The translations under genes were made by a program, and so were the position numbers. A stretch of DNA of 64,000 bases from Tenrec ecaudatus (lineage: Eukaryota; Chordata; Mammalia; Afrosoricida; Tenrecidae), in assembly GCF_050624435.1 (NCBI RefSeq), contig NC_134542.1:108111677-108175676 (forward strand), given 5' to 3'. The notes under the pieces were generated by a model that was given only the letters and a program-made list of their open reading frames with translations, ran no database searches and had not been told where the DNA came from. Every line of letters starts with the position of its first letter. Within the stretch, counting starts at the first letter, position 1. This document shows, piece by piece, positions 11,637 through 23,882 of this stretch.

Positions 11637-14604
11637 ATTTCAAACTCTCTTGTATTTTTAAGTGAACTAATATAATTGAGCACAATATTTTCTAGCAACC
11701 ATTAACTATTAGGGCCAGGCATTGGCTAAGCTCTTTAAATCCCCTCCTCGTTTAGAACAACCACTCGCAAGTGATCACTGTGCACACTGAGCACTCTGTT
11801 ACATCCTAAGTCTCATAATAAAGAGATAACTGACAAAGTAACAATTTAACACTAGGTATTTCTGAGTCTTGGAATCAAATTTATATTACTGCAGAACCAT
11901 TATCAGGGACTGCAATTGAAGTTAAAAATTATGAACTAACATTATTTTTATCTGCAGTTCTTAAATAGAAACAAGATAGAGGAAAAACTAGGACAATCCC
12001 AATAAAGTTTGTAGTTTTGTTAATAATAATGTGCCAACTTTAATTTCTTGGTTTTGATAGATGCACTTTTGCTATGTAAGATGCTAATATTAGTGAAAAA
12101 CAGGTTGAAGGGATATAAGATCTTCCTATATTGTTTTGTGACTTTCCTGTAAATTTAAACTTATTTTAAAATTTAAAAAAGAATTATTTCTCTCATCTCA
12201 TAATTGACATTGTAATTTTAGTAGCTTGATTATGAAATTTTCTGGTCTCTCATAGCCTCTTGATAGTGTGTCTACCCATTTATTGAATTTGTCCTGTTAC
12301 TCATACTTATTTGTGTGGATGTACATGTGTGTATATGCACTTGGCTTCATTTCTCTCCAAATTGTCAATGATATAATGGAAGATACTTTGTTTAACTAAT
12401 AATTGTTCTGTTCCTCCCACACATTTTGCTAGAGACTCTAGACAAAATGGCAGTGCAAATAAAATTTGTTGCATTAATGTTAGTTAAGGTGGATAATTTA
12501 TTTTAGAATTGTGATAGATTTGCATACATTCAAGTCATCAGATTTCCCACAGCTTGCACATTCTCTAATGACAAAGTGGCCAGTACCATTTACAGTTAGT
12601 TTATGGCTACTAAATCAAAGAATGAAGTGATCCCCAAACTGATACTTGGACACTGTTTAAAATTCCACCTTTGCTCATGAAGTTAGGGGCTGTAGAGTAT
12701 TAAATACACTTGATAAAATATTCATTATCTAAGACATATACATATTGAATAAGAAAAAAGCGGGCTCCTTCTTTCCAAATATTAAACCACAGTTGGATGC
12801 TTTTGTTGTTGGTCAATGTTCTTTCTTCAACATGTACTCAATCCTATGCTGCACACATTATGAAACAATTGCATTTCACTTAGTCTGAATAAAAATAAAT
12901 AAATGATGAAATAATGCTGTTATCTGTCTCTCAGGTTTTCAATGTCCATCTGATAATGATCCCACTGAAGACATCAAGGTAAACGTCTGCTTTCATAAAG
13001 ACCAAGACATTTCCCAGTTCTTTCTGCACACGCAAAGCCAGCCATGCCTGCCTTGGTGTCAATGGGTCACAAAAGTAGTAGCAGACGCTGGAAAATCTGA
13101 CCCTCTACCACAAGAGCTCATCTCCTGGGCTTGAAGGTAGTTTTTAAAACTAACCCTCCACAATAGCATGCCTTGCCTCATGGGTGGGTGTAACGAATCA
13201 ATGGCAGTTGAATTAGAATTCTTCTTTGCCCTTGATACCTCAGAGTACTGCTCAGCCCACTGAGTTAATGGGATATTGCAAAGGCATATCACAGTGTCCT
13301 AATTTCTGAACCCTTTCATACTTAAGAACAGAGTGGCACGGCACTTTAAGCCATCAACTAGGACAGATTTCTCCACTCGTGCCTAGAGAATGGGAATAAA
13401 TGTGCAAATCTATACAATTGTGCTTCCCTCACTATCTATCTTGTCAAAATGAATCGACGTGGGAATCAAGTCAAATCTGCTTCAGCAGATTAGAGAGAAA
13501 TAAAGTATATTTTTACTCTTGAGTCACAAAGAGCAACTCTCCTTCCCTGCTGTGCCAATTTGTCTTGGGCTAGTGGTTCTGAAGGTGAAACTTTGAAGGT
13601 TCTGCGAATGAGAAGCCATACTGCACAGGGTGGAATAAAAACAAGAAACAGCATTTTAAAATGAAATAAGGTACCATAGAATATACTGTATGATGCCTTT
13701 TTTAACTTAAAATAATATAGTATTGTCTTGAGCACGATCCGAAGTAATTGCAAAAAAGAATAGGCTTGGTATATTTTCTACTTAAAAATCAAGAAAGCTC
13801 TCTGGGTACTTTTGATTTAATGATTTCCCTGAGCCTCTCCCTTTCATTTGTCTGCTTCTACGTGGTAGCAAATCACCCTGCACATTTTTGTGAATGAGTG
13901 AATGGGTGCTAGGGCATGTCAGGAAGAAGGGGTGCAGAGGTGGAATGGGGTGGTAGGGGCAAGGGAGAGGCCCATGAAAGAAAAAGAAAGAGGTAACTGA
14001 TGTCTCTAAAATTTGAACTTTTAGATGAATCATTTGGGGTCAGTATCCAGAGCCAAATGTGATTTGCCGTATAAACGTCTCATTCATCACACACATTTGC
14101 TTTCTCCACTAATACTGTTATATTCCCTTGGAACATCCATGCCATCATGATAATTTACTCACCCAACACAGACCCTTATTCTCCCTCAAAGGCATGACAT
14201 AGTGCCTTTATTTCCAAACTGAGATGTAATTTTTTAACAGAGACGTTGGCATATTCAGGGGAAAGGTGGCTGATTTTCAGTTAGCTGTTGTTTTGGTGAG
14301 ATCACTTTTCAGAATCCATCAATGTTACCTGCACTGAAGACCTGAGATAAAATAACTCATCATGCCCATTAGGGACTCTCCAGCCAGTCTGGTATTCAGG
14401 AAAATATCATTAGTGCTTAATGCACTGTCCAGGCAAAGTGTTAGCAGACAACACAGGGAAAGCAGGAACTCAGGTGACTGCCAGGAAATTGACAGAGAGT
14501 AACTGTGCTTTGTCCCGAATCCTGGAGGCATCTGGAGAACTTCAGAAATTCATGTTGGACACAGATTTAGACTCGGACTTTCACATCTGTGATGTTACGC
14601 ATAG
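11637..14604. other. Low-repeat stretch, no gene established
   Basis: About 3 kb with few recognisable transposons, the cleanest long stretch of the left half. It is AT-rich to 12.9 kb and more balanced from 12.9 to 14.5 kb. It contains one candidate splice-flanked segment (12935-12978), listed separately, and otherwise only short unremarkable open frames. Confidence 0.45.
12935..12978 (+). other. Candidate 44-nt internal exon (weak)
   Basis: The segment is preceded by a pyrimidine-rich acceptor-like stretch ending tctgtctctcag and followed by a donor-like aag/gtaaac. Two of three frames are open across it; one reads FQCPSDNDPTEDIK. I do not recognise this peptide, and short AG-GT pairs arise often by chance. 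Confidence 0.12.
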
Positions 14605-14760
14605 ATATCCGTAATGTGTGGGACTGTTAGCCACCAAGTTGGCAGTTCAAGCCTACTCGCTGAGCCAGATGAGGCTGCTTCCATAAAAAGTTAGTCTAAA
14701 CAGCCCCATGGAGGGTCACTCGACGGCCACACCCACTGTACGGCAGTGGCGCTTTGCTTG
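14605..14760 (+). mobile_element. AfroSINE
   Basis: SINE body with gggactgttagccaccaagt, gttcaagcctac, agatgaggctgcttcc and a 3' end near cagtggcgctttgcttg. It lies directly beyond the broken end of the minus-strand L1 ORF1 fragment. Confidence 0.7.
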
Positions 14761-14825
14761 TTTGTTTGTGTTATTTCATTTATGTGTTCCTTGGCGACCC
14801 TCGAGCTTATGTTCCGTTGGTCGTT

Positions 14826-15065
14826 TCAGTGATTATTTCTTTCCGTTGCCATCTCTATCTGTTTAGATTCTTGCTCTTGCATGTTTTCCCTTATTTTCTC
14901 TCTGTTTTTGTCCATGTTTCCCCTGATACTTAATGCTGTGGTGTAATATTGTCCACTGTTTTCCCATGAGTCACTCATCCTCAGATGGGCACGCCCCTTG
15001 TCATGTCCATAGGGATGGTTTATGACGTCACCTTGGCTTTTGTGGCTGTTGTGTAGGCACTGCAC
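14826..15065 (-). pseudogene. L1 ORF1 N-terminal fragment
   Basis: A 79-codon open frame follows an L1 5'UTR on the same strand. It begins with ATG and is hydrophilic, with a C-terminal half rich in K, R, E and Q (NREKIRENMQEQESKQIEM) as expected for the ORF1p coiled coil. ORF1p is the RNA-binding trimer of the L1 particle and is normally over 300 residues, so this keeps only the start. A stop after NNH ends it. Similar charged text runs on in the same frame for about 25 codons before the neighbouring SINE. No RRM or C-terminal domain and no ORF2 follow. Assignment rests on position and composition, not on alignment. Confidence 0.55.
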
Positions 15066-15646
15066 TTTTCAAAGGGGTTCACTTTCTCAGTTCTCTCCAG
15101 TATTGGGGGTTTTGTTCCAAATGATTTTCTGTAAACAACAACAACAACAAAATGTAGGCAGGCAAAACCCTCAGGCTTTGTTTACCATCTCTTGTCACAC
15201 TGTGTGTTCTAGCTTCTCCCTGCTCCTGGATCAATTTTGTCTAATATATTAAAGGTCATTTTCCAGGTTTCAACTTTCAATGGTTCTCAAGTATAGCAGA
15301 GGGCATCCTGGAGCCAGTCAGTCTTGTCTCAGGCACCCCCACCCAGGCAAGATATCACAATATCTTGATATCATGAATCAATCAATATTGACTAGTATTA
15401 AAGGACAATCTTCTCTCTGTGATTACTGCTCTCTCCCCTTCCTTGTTTCAGCAGCCACATTTTTCAGGTGGAAAATCCATGCCCAGTGTATACCCCCATG
15501 GTGCTAGGGATTGCTTTACCAGTTTGCATGAGACTTTTTCCCATGCTCTATGGGGGCTGGCTCTCAAGGGAAACACTCAAGTAGAATTTTCTTCATCTTC
15601 CGGGGAGAGTACGTTCCAGAGGAACCTGGTAAAGACAGGTCTTACT

Positions 15647-16560
15647 GGTTTCAGAACCCTGAGGCCCTGATGTGGGTTGGGGAGCAGTCTCTGCAGAGTG
15701 GCCCTCCTCTTGGCTCCATTCGCCAGCCAGGGGAGGGATCGTCTGGAATATCTCCCAGGGAATCCAGGCGTGTTGCTCTCCGAGACCCCGCTGGAGTGTT
15801 CTGCCGCCCGTGTAGCCTCCACTCAAGCGTCCTGCAGCACACAGCAGTTTCAGTCAGCAGTCCTCAGCAGAAAAATGTGAACACCACAATCACCGCCCCA
15901 GGTCTATCCTGTTGGTTTCAGAAGCCTGAACTGTGGGGTGCACCGGCAGGCAGATGGAGGTCTGAGTGTGGCCGTGGACGCCACTGCGGGGGCCACTAGC
16001 TGTTACCAGGCGGGGGAAGAATATCATGTGCAGGTGAGGTGCCTGTGGAGGTTGGTGTACTTGCTGTCAGAGGCTCTCCCCTCCCAAGCTCTCACGGGTG
16101 GCTGGTTAGCTGCAAGTGAAGTCTCCACTCAAGATGCCTGCTCCAGAGCAGACAGCGGCTCAGTCAGCAGCCTTCAGTGCCTGTAGGAAATGAGGGCAAA
16201 TGAACTCAAACTGAGCTCGAGAGAGGTTTTTTTTTTTTTTGTTTCTTTCAGAGGCCTGAGCTACGGGGTAGGCATGTAGTTGGGTAAAGCGCCTTGCTAT
16301 TGTACCAGTTCCGTGTAATAAGCCACAGAGGGTCTGGGGTGCCAGTGTATGGGAGCAGAGGGTGGGGTGTCACACTGTTGGGTCTGCTTTTTGCTATCAA
16401 TGCTTGCCCCAGCATGTTGACTGTGTTTGGGTATAACCTCCACTCAAGATGCCTGTTTCCTAGCACACAGCAGCCTCAGTTAGCCGTCTAGAGCACTGAG
16501 GAAAGAACAGGTCAATCTAGCTGACTTTTCAGGAGGTTGACCCTTTGATTTCTGAGGCCC
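15647..16560 (-). repeat. Monomer-like units in the L1 5'UTR
   Basis: On the plus strand the cue tttcaga(a/g)gcctgag or a close form recurs at 15647, 15914, 16245 and 16547. A second cue, ctccactcaag, recurs at 15817, 16123 and 16438. Spacing is 267-331 bp for the first and 306-315 bp for the second, so the two cues agree on a repeating unit of about 300 bp. Confidence 0.7.
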
Positions 16561-17032
16561 GAGCCCTGGGTGCAAAGGGAGCCAGTGACAGCGCTGACTT
16601 CCGGAGCAGATTCTCCTGCCAGGTCTTCTGTCGCAGGTCGACAGCAGGTTTGCAGCCAACAGAGTCGATTGGAGGTGCTGACACATTTCCAGCAGACCCC
16701 CGGACGTCTGCATTGCAGATGATAGAGCCGAAGCGTCATGTCCTGTCTCTGTGAGCAGGCAAGCCTGTGGTGGTTAGGAAAGTGGGGGCTTTGCTCAGGC
16801 CACTTCCTCAGTTCCTAACAGCTGGTGGCCTGCACCATGGGAGACTGGCAGGGCTGATGGGAGTATTGATTTGCCTACTATATAGAACTCATTGATTTGT
16901 TGATTCTTACCTGTCAGCAACTTCCTGGTACTGTCTTCTGCTCCCCAATTCAAATCTCTCACAGCTGAGCACCGTTTTTGTTGTCTTTTTTGTTGTGTTA
17001 GTGGGGAGTGATCACAACACTGGTCTGTTTAT

Positions 17033-17043
17033 GCCGCCATCTC
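17033..17043 (-). promoter_or_regulatory. YY1-type site at the L1 5' end
   Basis: Minus-strand gagatggcggc. A YY1 site near the first bases of L1 directs the start of transcription in known mammalian L1s. Here it supports placing the 5' end at about 17060. Confidence 0.5.
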
Positions 17044-17060
17044 TACAGAATCACGCGGCC

Positions 17061-18147
17061 ATCCAGGAATTTCAGTCAGTGCCACACAGGGGGAAAGACC
17101 TTGAGAAAATGATTGAGCCTAAACAACCCTCCCAGGAACAGTTTTAGTCACCTTTCAACATGTTCCTACAATTGATGATTTGTGTCATTCAGAGAGGGAC
17201 CGAGCCATGTGATTGCAGTAGACAAAATGCCATGAGATTGTGCAGCCCTATGTAAAACCAGGGGTTCATCTCTTCTCTGGGTACCTGACTCAACAGACAG
17301 ATTTAATACATACAAAAGCATTTGGGGTTTGTGAATGGTATTGGTTTCTTTCCAGGAATTGATTCCCATTTAAAAAATAGGCCTACATTTTCTGAGTTTT
17401 AGCCAAATGATTCTGAGAGGTGAATAGACTGATTGCTAATTCCATGGTGAATATTTTTCGACCAGTCTCACATTCTACATTCAAGAGCTCAAAAGAACCA
17501 CATTTTGGGTGATAGATCTCTGGGATGGTTAGCTCCACTCAAGTTAACCTAAAATAGACATGTTTGTAAAAAAATTTGGGATGGAGCACACATTTAATAT
17601 AGCCATGTACACAATATGAAGAGCAATGAAAAAACCCCAAACTATAATTCATGAAAAAGTAACAGCACATACTTTGGAATTGTTATCATTTCAGCTAAAA
17701 TTAATTCTTAAAATGATCACTAAGAATTACTCTAACATTTTTCTTATAGCTAATGCTATTCCTGAATCCAATGATATTTTCGTAGAGACTTTTTAAAAAC
17801 CAATCCAGAATATCTCTATATTGGTTTGGAAGAGGTACTAAAACCTCAATGTGATGAAAAAAGCCACAAACACAAGAACGTAAAGGTGACATAATGTCTT
17901 TTCTCTTTAGTATATCATTTTGCATAAAGTTTGCCTGGTCAGGAATCTTTTATTCTCTGTAAACATAGAATACTTGCAAAGAATCCTAATATTTTTGTTT
18001 TTGATTCCTAAAAACCTCAAAAATACTTTAAAACACGGGCATTTTGACATGTGTTTTATTGCATTTGTTACTAACATGCCTTTAAATACTACTGCCTAAA
18101 ATTGTCTATGAGAAGCAGAAAGCTCACAAAGTGGGATTGCCCTGTGT
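17061..18147. other. No gene recognised
   Basis: AT-rich, with no repeat that I can name. A minus-strand open stretch of 74 codons at 17701-17925 has no recognisable content. Confidence 0.4.
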
Positions 18148-18152
18148 AAGGC

Positions 18153-19440
18153 TGAGGTAGTTAGTTGATTGTACCAACCTGGCTGATAAACGCATGTGGG
18201 ATTAATTGAAGGGCAGAGGGATAAATGACTAAGTGAGCTTTGCCTTTCAAGTTCTCTGGTTTCTTGCTTTGTGGTGATCACACCAGGGTGCAGCTGCCTT
18301 AGCAGTTCCCTGCTTCAGCTTGCAAGACTGACTTCCTGTAAGACACCCCCACGGAGAAGCTACATGGACCTACCCCGAAGCAGCCCTGGGTGCTGGAGCG
18401 GCCATGTGGAGACTCCTGCCAGCGCTGAGATGCTTACACATTTACTGACTCACCTTACCTCCTGCAGTTGGCATCATTGCCTTGTTTTGTGAGATGGAGG
18501 AGGACTTTGTGGGTTGGTGGCGGACATAAGGGTTAATGCCGGACTTGTGGGCTTGGGCAGCACTGGGTTGGGATGTTTTCTTTTTTTGCTTTCTTTTATT
18601 TATTATTATTTTTTAATTTAAACAATTTATTAGGGGCTCATTCAATTCTTATCACAGTTCATACATATACATACATCAATTGTATAAAGCACATCTGTAC
18701 AGTCTTTGCCCTAATCATTTTTTTCTCCTCTTTTCTTTTTTTACATTTTATTAGGGACTCATACAACTCTTATCACCATCCATACATATACATACATCAA
18801 TTGTATAAAGCACATCCATACATTCCCTGCCCCAATCATTCTCAAGGCATTTGCTCTCCACTTAAGCCCCTTGCATCAGGTCCTCTTTTTTTTTTCCCCT
18901 CCCTCCCTTTTCCCCCCTCCCTCATGTGCCCTTGGTAATTTATACATTGTTATTTTGTCATATCTTGCCCTATCCGGAGTCTCCCTTCCCCCCTTCTCTG
19001 CTGTCCCTTTCCCAGGGAAGAGGTCACATGTGGATCCTTGTAATCAGTTCCCCCTTTCCAACCCACTCACCCTCCACTCTCCCAGCATCGTCCCTCACAC
19101 CCTTGGTCCTGAAGGTATAATCCACCCTGGATTCCCTGTACCTCCAACCCTCATATGTACAAGTGTACAGCCTCTGTCCTATCCAGGCCTGCAAGGTAGA
19201 ATTTGGATCATGGTAGCTGGGGTGAGGAAGCATCCAGGATCTGGGGGAAAGCTGTGTTCTTCATCGGTACTACCTCGCACCCTAATTAACCCATCTCCTC
19301 CCCTAAACCCCTTTATGAGGGGATCTCCATTGGCCGACACTTGGGATGTTTTCTTGATGCTCACTTAACCTTTATATACAACTCTCTTTTATACATGAGT
19401 TTCTGTGGATTTGTTTCTCTAAAGTACCCAGACTAATACA
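18153..19440 (-). mobile_element. Solo LTR (515 bp) split by a nested L1
   Basis: Exact 5-bp duplication aaggc at 18148-18152 and 19441-19445. On the plus strand the element starts tgaggtagttagtt and ends cagactaataca. Removing the nested insertion and one target copy leaves 430 + 85 = 515 bp, the same length as the copy at 61027-61541. TG...CA ends and a 5-bp duplication are the signature of an LTR integrated by an ERV-L/MaLR type integrase. No internal proviral sequence is present. Confidence 0.85.
18568..19355 (-). mobile_element. 5'-truncated L1 3'UTR nested in the LTR
   Basis: The direct repeat ttgggatgttttctt (15 bp) lies at 18568-18582 and 19341-19355. The L1 between them (18583-19340, 758 bp) is in minus orientation with its poly(A) end at the left. 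It carries the same doubled 3' terminus as the 9972-11621 copy. Two overlapping open frames (18871-19368 and 18926-19120) are non-coding 3'UTR. Confidence 0.9.
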
Positions 19441-19519
19441 AAGGCCTTTCCTTCAGGAACTCCAGGGAGGAATGGGACAAAGAAATGAAAAGCTAAATTC
19501 ATTTCACCATCTATGAAGC

Positions 19520-19745
19520 ATCATGTTTGTTGCAACCCCCTACACCATTACCAATGGTCTTGGAGTTGATTCTGACTCCAGCAAACCCTTGCAAATCAGA
19601 GTAGAACTGTGCTCCAGAAGAGTTTTCAGTGGTTTGTTTCTAAGGAGCAGATTGCTAAATCCTTCTTCCAGGTTACATCAGGGTGGGCTTACAGCTCCAA
19701 CCAAGACCCTCCACTATTGTACCATCCAGGGACTCCAATAGTGTA
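19520..19745 (-). mobile_element. AfroSINE
   Basis: Plus text runs from ggagttgattctgactcc (the SINE 3' region complement) to accatccagggactcc (the 5' end complement). Confidence 0.65.
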
Positions 19746-22545
19746 AAAGAAATTTATAAACCAAGCTGTCTCCATGCAGGATAGTTCTTAATATTTATGA
19801 TGGTAGTAATATAAACACACCTAGACCTTACTTATTGGCACAGTTGGAGTCCAAAGACCAAGTGGTGCAATACTAAAGTGGAGGATGATTACAGCAGATC
19901 ACAAAGTAGAGTATGACTGCATCATTACGTAACTACCAAATCATACCATGCCTCATGATTAAATCACTGAGAATCAAAGGCAGCTGTGCTCACACTTAAC
20001 ATGCATCATCACAACTAGCAAGAGCCCACATGACTTCTTGGTGTTTATTACTGCCAGACATGAATCATTAACTCTCAAATTAGTCAGATAGTAGATTTTA
20101 TATTAGTCATAAATTAGAAATGTCACATAACAAGAGAGTCAAAATAAGTGAGAAATATGCTTATGTCTATTTTTCAGGGGAGGGAATGAAGGATCAGATA
20201 CATTTTTACACCGACTGAAGGTCAATCAATTAAGGAAGCATGGCTCAAAGACCGTGATATGAATCCAATTGTAATTCCAGAGGCACAGAGCCTGCTGAGC
20301 CTTGGAGCAGAAGTTAAAACTGATGGGGTTGGGTTGATTGGGAAAGACATAAACCCCTCTTTATTTAAACCAGATTTATGTCAGAATTTCAAGTAAAGCT
20401 TGATTGATTAAAAGATATGCAATTTAGAAAATTTGGTGCATTCCACATTGGGTAACCAACTGCCCCAGTTTTCTCAGAATTGAGGGGTTTGCCAGAACAT
20501 ATGAATTTCAGTGAAAAGGAAATAAAGTCCCAGACAAATTTGGATGAGTTGGTTACTCTACTGCTCTGTTTCCCATCGGAATATTTATTTCTTAGAGTCT
20601 ACAGATTTACCAAATAGCCTTTCATTTATCTGGAGTACGACCCCGGTTGACTGAAATATTTGGAAAAATACTTACCAAGGTTTTGCATGTGTCCCTCCGG
20701 TCCTGACTGGGTACCAAAGAGACATAACTTTGTACCATCTCACAGGGATTTTCCTTCATGCAAACAACAAAAACAAAAACTGTAGTGATTAAAAATACAT
20801 TTGAATATTTCTTCCCTTCCTTTCACTTGAGGAATGGCTTTCAAACTTTTTGGTCAAAATCTACAATCCTTCACCAAATACTGCTGCTAACGTTTTATAG
20901 AGAACTTATATATTTGTTGCCAGATTTTAGTACCTGAAGGGCAGGCAAGAATTACTGAGGTTCGGGAGCACAGGTTTTCATTCCTGAAATTGGTCCCTCT
21001 CCTCACTTCCTATACTGATGCTACGGCCTAAAGCTCTGGTTTTCAGACGGTCGTGAACTCAAATATCATCAGGGAGTGGATTAACCTAGATAATTTCATG
21101 ACACATCACAGGAGTCTCAACAAGTCAGGTCCAGGAAAGTACTAGACATCTTTCTTAGCAAGTAGTGTGAACACAGGTGATTCTCAAGTAGCCCTGTGAA
21201 CACTAGCTTCAGGATCGTAGTCCTGAGCTTTCCCACAAATGATACATTGGCATTTATTTATTCTCTGTTGTTCATGTATTCATCCAAATATGCCAAACAT
21301 ATGTGAGTGATACTGGTATTGCAGGTCTTGCCTTGAAAACACATCATGGCAAGAAACATAAGTATTTGTAATATGTTTGGCATTCTTGGTAAGATTTTAT
21401 TTAAGAGATCAACACGACTTGAAGTGGATTAACTTAAGGACTAAGTAACCATGGCGAAATATGTGTAAAAAGTGATACCATGGTTTTGCTAGATGTAAGC
21501 ATCAGTGTGCTGTGGAAGAGAGCAAGCAAGACAGGGGATTGAAATAAACGACAAAGAGGTTGTTGGAACAATCCAGATTAGACTCTTTAAGTTAAAATAC
21601 TGAGAGGTCAGGTTGTAGATAAAAGATAAGGGGAATAAAAGAAACAACCGTTATGACAAAAAATGAATAGAAAGATTGTGGAACAAAAGAAAAATATGGT
21701 CTTTTGAAGGATTGATATTCGTTTGTCTGGTTTAGGAAGCTGAGTTTATAAGAGTGCCATTCGGTGTATTACGAATGAAGGAAGGTGAGGATATTTTTTG
21801 AGGGATTTCTGTGCTTAAGTTTACAGGAGTTAGCTGGATTTGAGCAGGACATGAAGCACCTAACTGAAAGATAATGTTTAAAGATTAATGCACATGCCTG
21901 AGGCAGAAAGGACCAATCTGAATTAGAACTGGACAAGTTGAAATGTGATCACTATGAAACCGCAGAATTGAACAAAGCAACACGGGCATCGAGGAACATA
22001 GGAGGAGAAGAATAAAAATAATGAATAATATGCTGGATGAAATATCAAAATATATTGAAGTACATGGAAACTATAGTATAGAGGTTGTAGCAATTTCCAA
22101 TTCCCCAAACCTTAAAAAAATCTAGTTATTGTAGTTTATTTGTATGACTCATTGATGACTCACCCAAACTAAGCAGCAACAGTAAAGCAAATTGTATAAC
22201 CTGATGCATGGTGGTTTGTAGATTTTAATTTTCATATTAAATAGAAATATCTACAACATGTACTGTAGAAATATTAATTTGAATATGAGTGTCTGCCTCA
22301 GAATCCTTGAGGAATGTTATGGAATATATCTTGTCTTCTAAGATTCAAAGGATTGAAACGCAACTGGGACCAATTGTTTTCATAAAAGAGATTTTTGGAT
22401 TTATAGTAGTAGATTTTGATGAATTTGCATATGTTTTTAATCTCTGTACTTTTGTTACTCTCGAGAGTATAAAATATTAATTATCATGTCAAACCTATGA
22501 GGATTATATTCCTAGAATATTTATTAAAGAAAAAACCAAGCCAGC
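19746..22545. other. No gene recognised
   Basis: Nearly 3 kb of AT-rich sequence without clear repeats or convincing open frames. It may be single-copy DNA or very old decayed repeats. Confidence 0.4.
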
Positions 22546-23027
22546 TCCATGAACGTTGGCCTCGTCGCTGCGGAGACTAGACTCCCACCAGTGCCTGGCT
22601 ACCACACACAACAGCTCCTGCTGCACAGAGAGAGAGAGATTTTAGAACAAACATCAACCCCCTGAAATATAATAGGAATTACAGGGCCGCCTGAGCCAAA
22701 GGCTCCCTAAGACTATCAACTTGAAATATTCTTTAAACTTTAAACTCAACTCACCCCCAGAACTCCCCTTTTAGGTTGGCTCACAAAATAAACAATATTC
22801 ATTTTGAGCATCACACCGTTTTAAATAATCATCCACATGAGATCTTTACCCTAAACCAATAAGGGAAAGTGTGTGGGGAGCAGGGAGAGGGGTAAAGAAG
22901 TTAGACTGAGGAAAACAGTACAGCGAGAAATAGAAATACTATTGACACCTTGCCAAAAATGTACCCAATGCCACTGATCCAATGACAACCCTACAGAGAG
23001 ATAATACGAGACAATATAAGCAAGAAG
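22546..23027 (+). other. Unassigned segment joined to a BovB tail
   Basis: Starts with a GC-rich stretch (ggcctcgtcgctgcggagac), a short GA run and then AT-rich text. It runs without a visible break into a BovB 3' end at about 23028. It could be the 5' part of a non-autonomous RTE derivative or an unrelated neighbour. Confidence 0.3.
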
Positions 23028-23240
23028 AATGAGCTGCCATCTCACTTATTTGGACATGTGACCGAGAGGGTCCAGTCCTTGGAGAAGGACTGCATGCTTG
23101 GTTGAGTTGAGGGTAAACAAACAAGAGGTAGAGAGATTGATCAAGGGGCTGCAATCAAGAGCTTTAATCTAGCAGCAATCGTGAGACCTGACGGCGTTGT
23201 GTTCGACTGTGCTTGGTTCATTATGAGTCAGATCGTCAGA
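23028..23240 (+). mobile_element. RTE/BovB LINE fragment, 3' end
   Basis: Matches the end of BovB: ctcacttatttggacatgtg, ccttggagaaggact, gcatgcttggttgag, and a tail ending near tgagtcagatcgtc. Confidence 0.7.
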
Positions 23241-23828
23241 TCATCCAGCCGAGCATGGGGAGCAGAGTATATCCTTTGGACTTAGACCTTCGCACTGGGT
23301 CCCTTCTAGAAGCAGAGGGAGATTGACGTCCAGATGCACGGAGCCCTCCAAAGAACATTGAACTAACTTTCTGAAAGGAGACCAAAAACTTACTTGCAGG
23401 GCTGATGGAGGAAGAAAGCCTTCCCTTACCACTAGCTTCCTGGTCGTGGACATTTAGTGCCCAATTCTCTGCAGTAATAAGTTTCTCTTTGTAAAAGTGA
23501 TCCTCGTGCCGTACTTATGTTATGTAGCAGCTCTAGATAGCTAAGGTAGGCACCCAGTAAAACCTCTGTGGTATGAATGGAGATTCAGTCTCAAGCAATC
23601 ATGAATGAGGAATTGACTCAAGCTGTTTGTAAATTAAGAGGAGTTCAGGATCTTGAAATGCCTTATAATAAGTTTAAAGACATAATACCAATTAATGTTG
23701 CAATAAATTAGAGACAAAGCAAGACTTCCTTGTAACGTCATCAATAGTAAAGCTCAGAGAATCTAAATGTAGACTGACAACAAATCAGTGATCCAGTTTA
23801 TTCCTCTCCAAATTTTACCATGTTCTAC

Positions 23829-23882
<54 letters not shown>

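Larger units (their letters stand above)
15066..17060 (-). mobile_element. L1 5'UTR (promoter region), GC-rich, with internal repeats
   Basis: A 2-kb GC-rich island in an AT-rich window, read on the minus strand from about 17060 down to the ORF1 fragment. Near its 5' end it has an agatggcggc YY1-type motif, the hallmark of an L1 5' end. Inside are about four imperfect units of 270-330 bp. Open frames at 15550-15999 and neighbours are products of GC richness. The L1 is 5'-complete but lacks nearly all coding sequence and its 3' end, the reverse of usual truncation. Confidence 0.6.

Noticed and set aside
15550..15999. 149-codon open frame with overlapping frames on both strands
   Set aside because: It coincides with the GC-rich L1 5'UTR, where stop codons are scarce in all frames; no domain or splice structure.
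18871..19368. 165-codon plus-strand open frame, Pro- and Ser-rich
   Set aside because: It lies wholly in the minus-strand L1 3'UTR; its length comes from low-complexity C/T-rich sequence. A matching frame is seen in the other L1 copy at 11033-11425.
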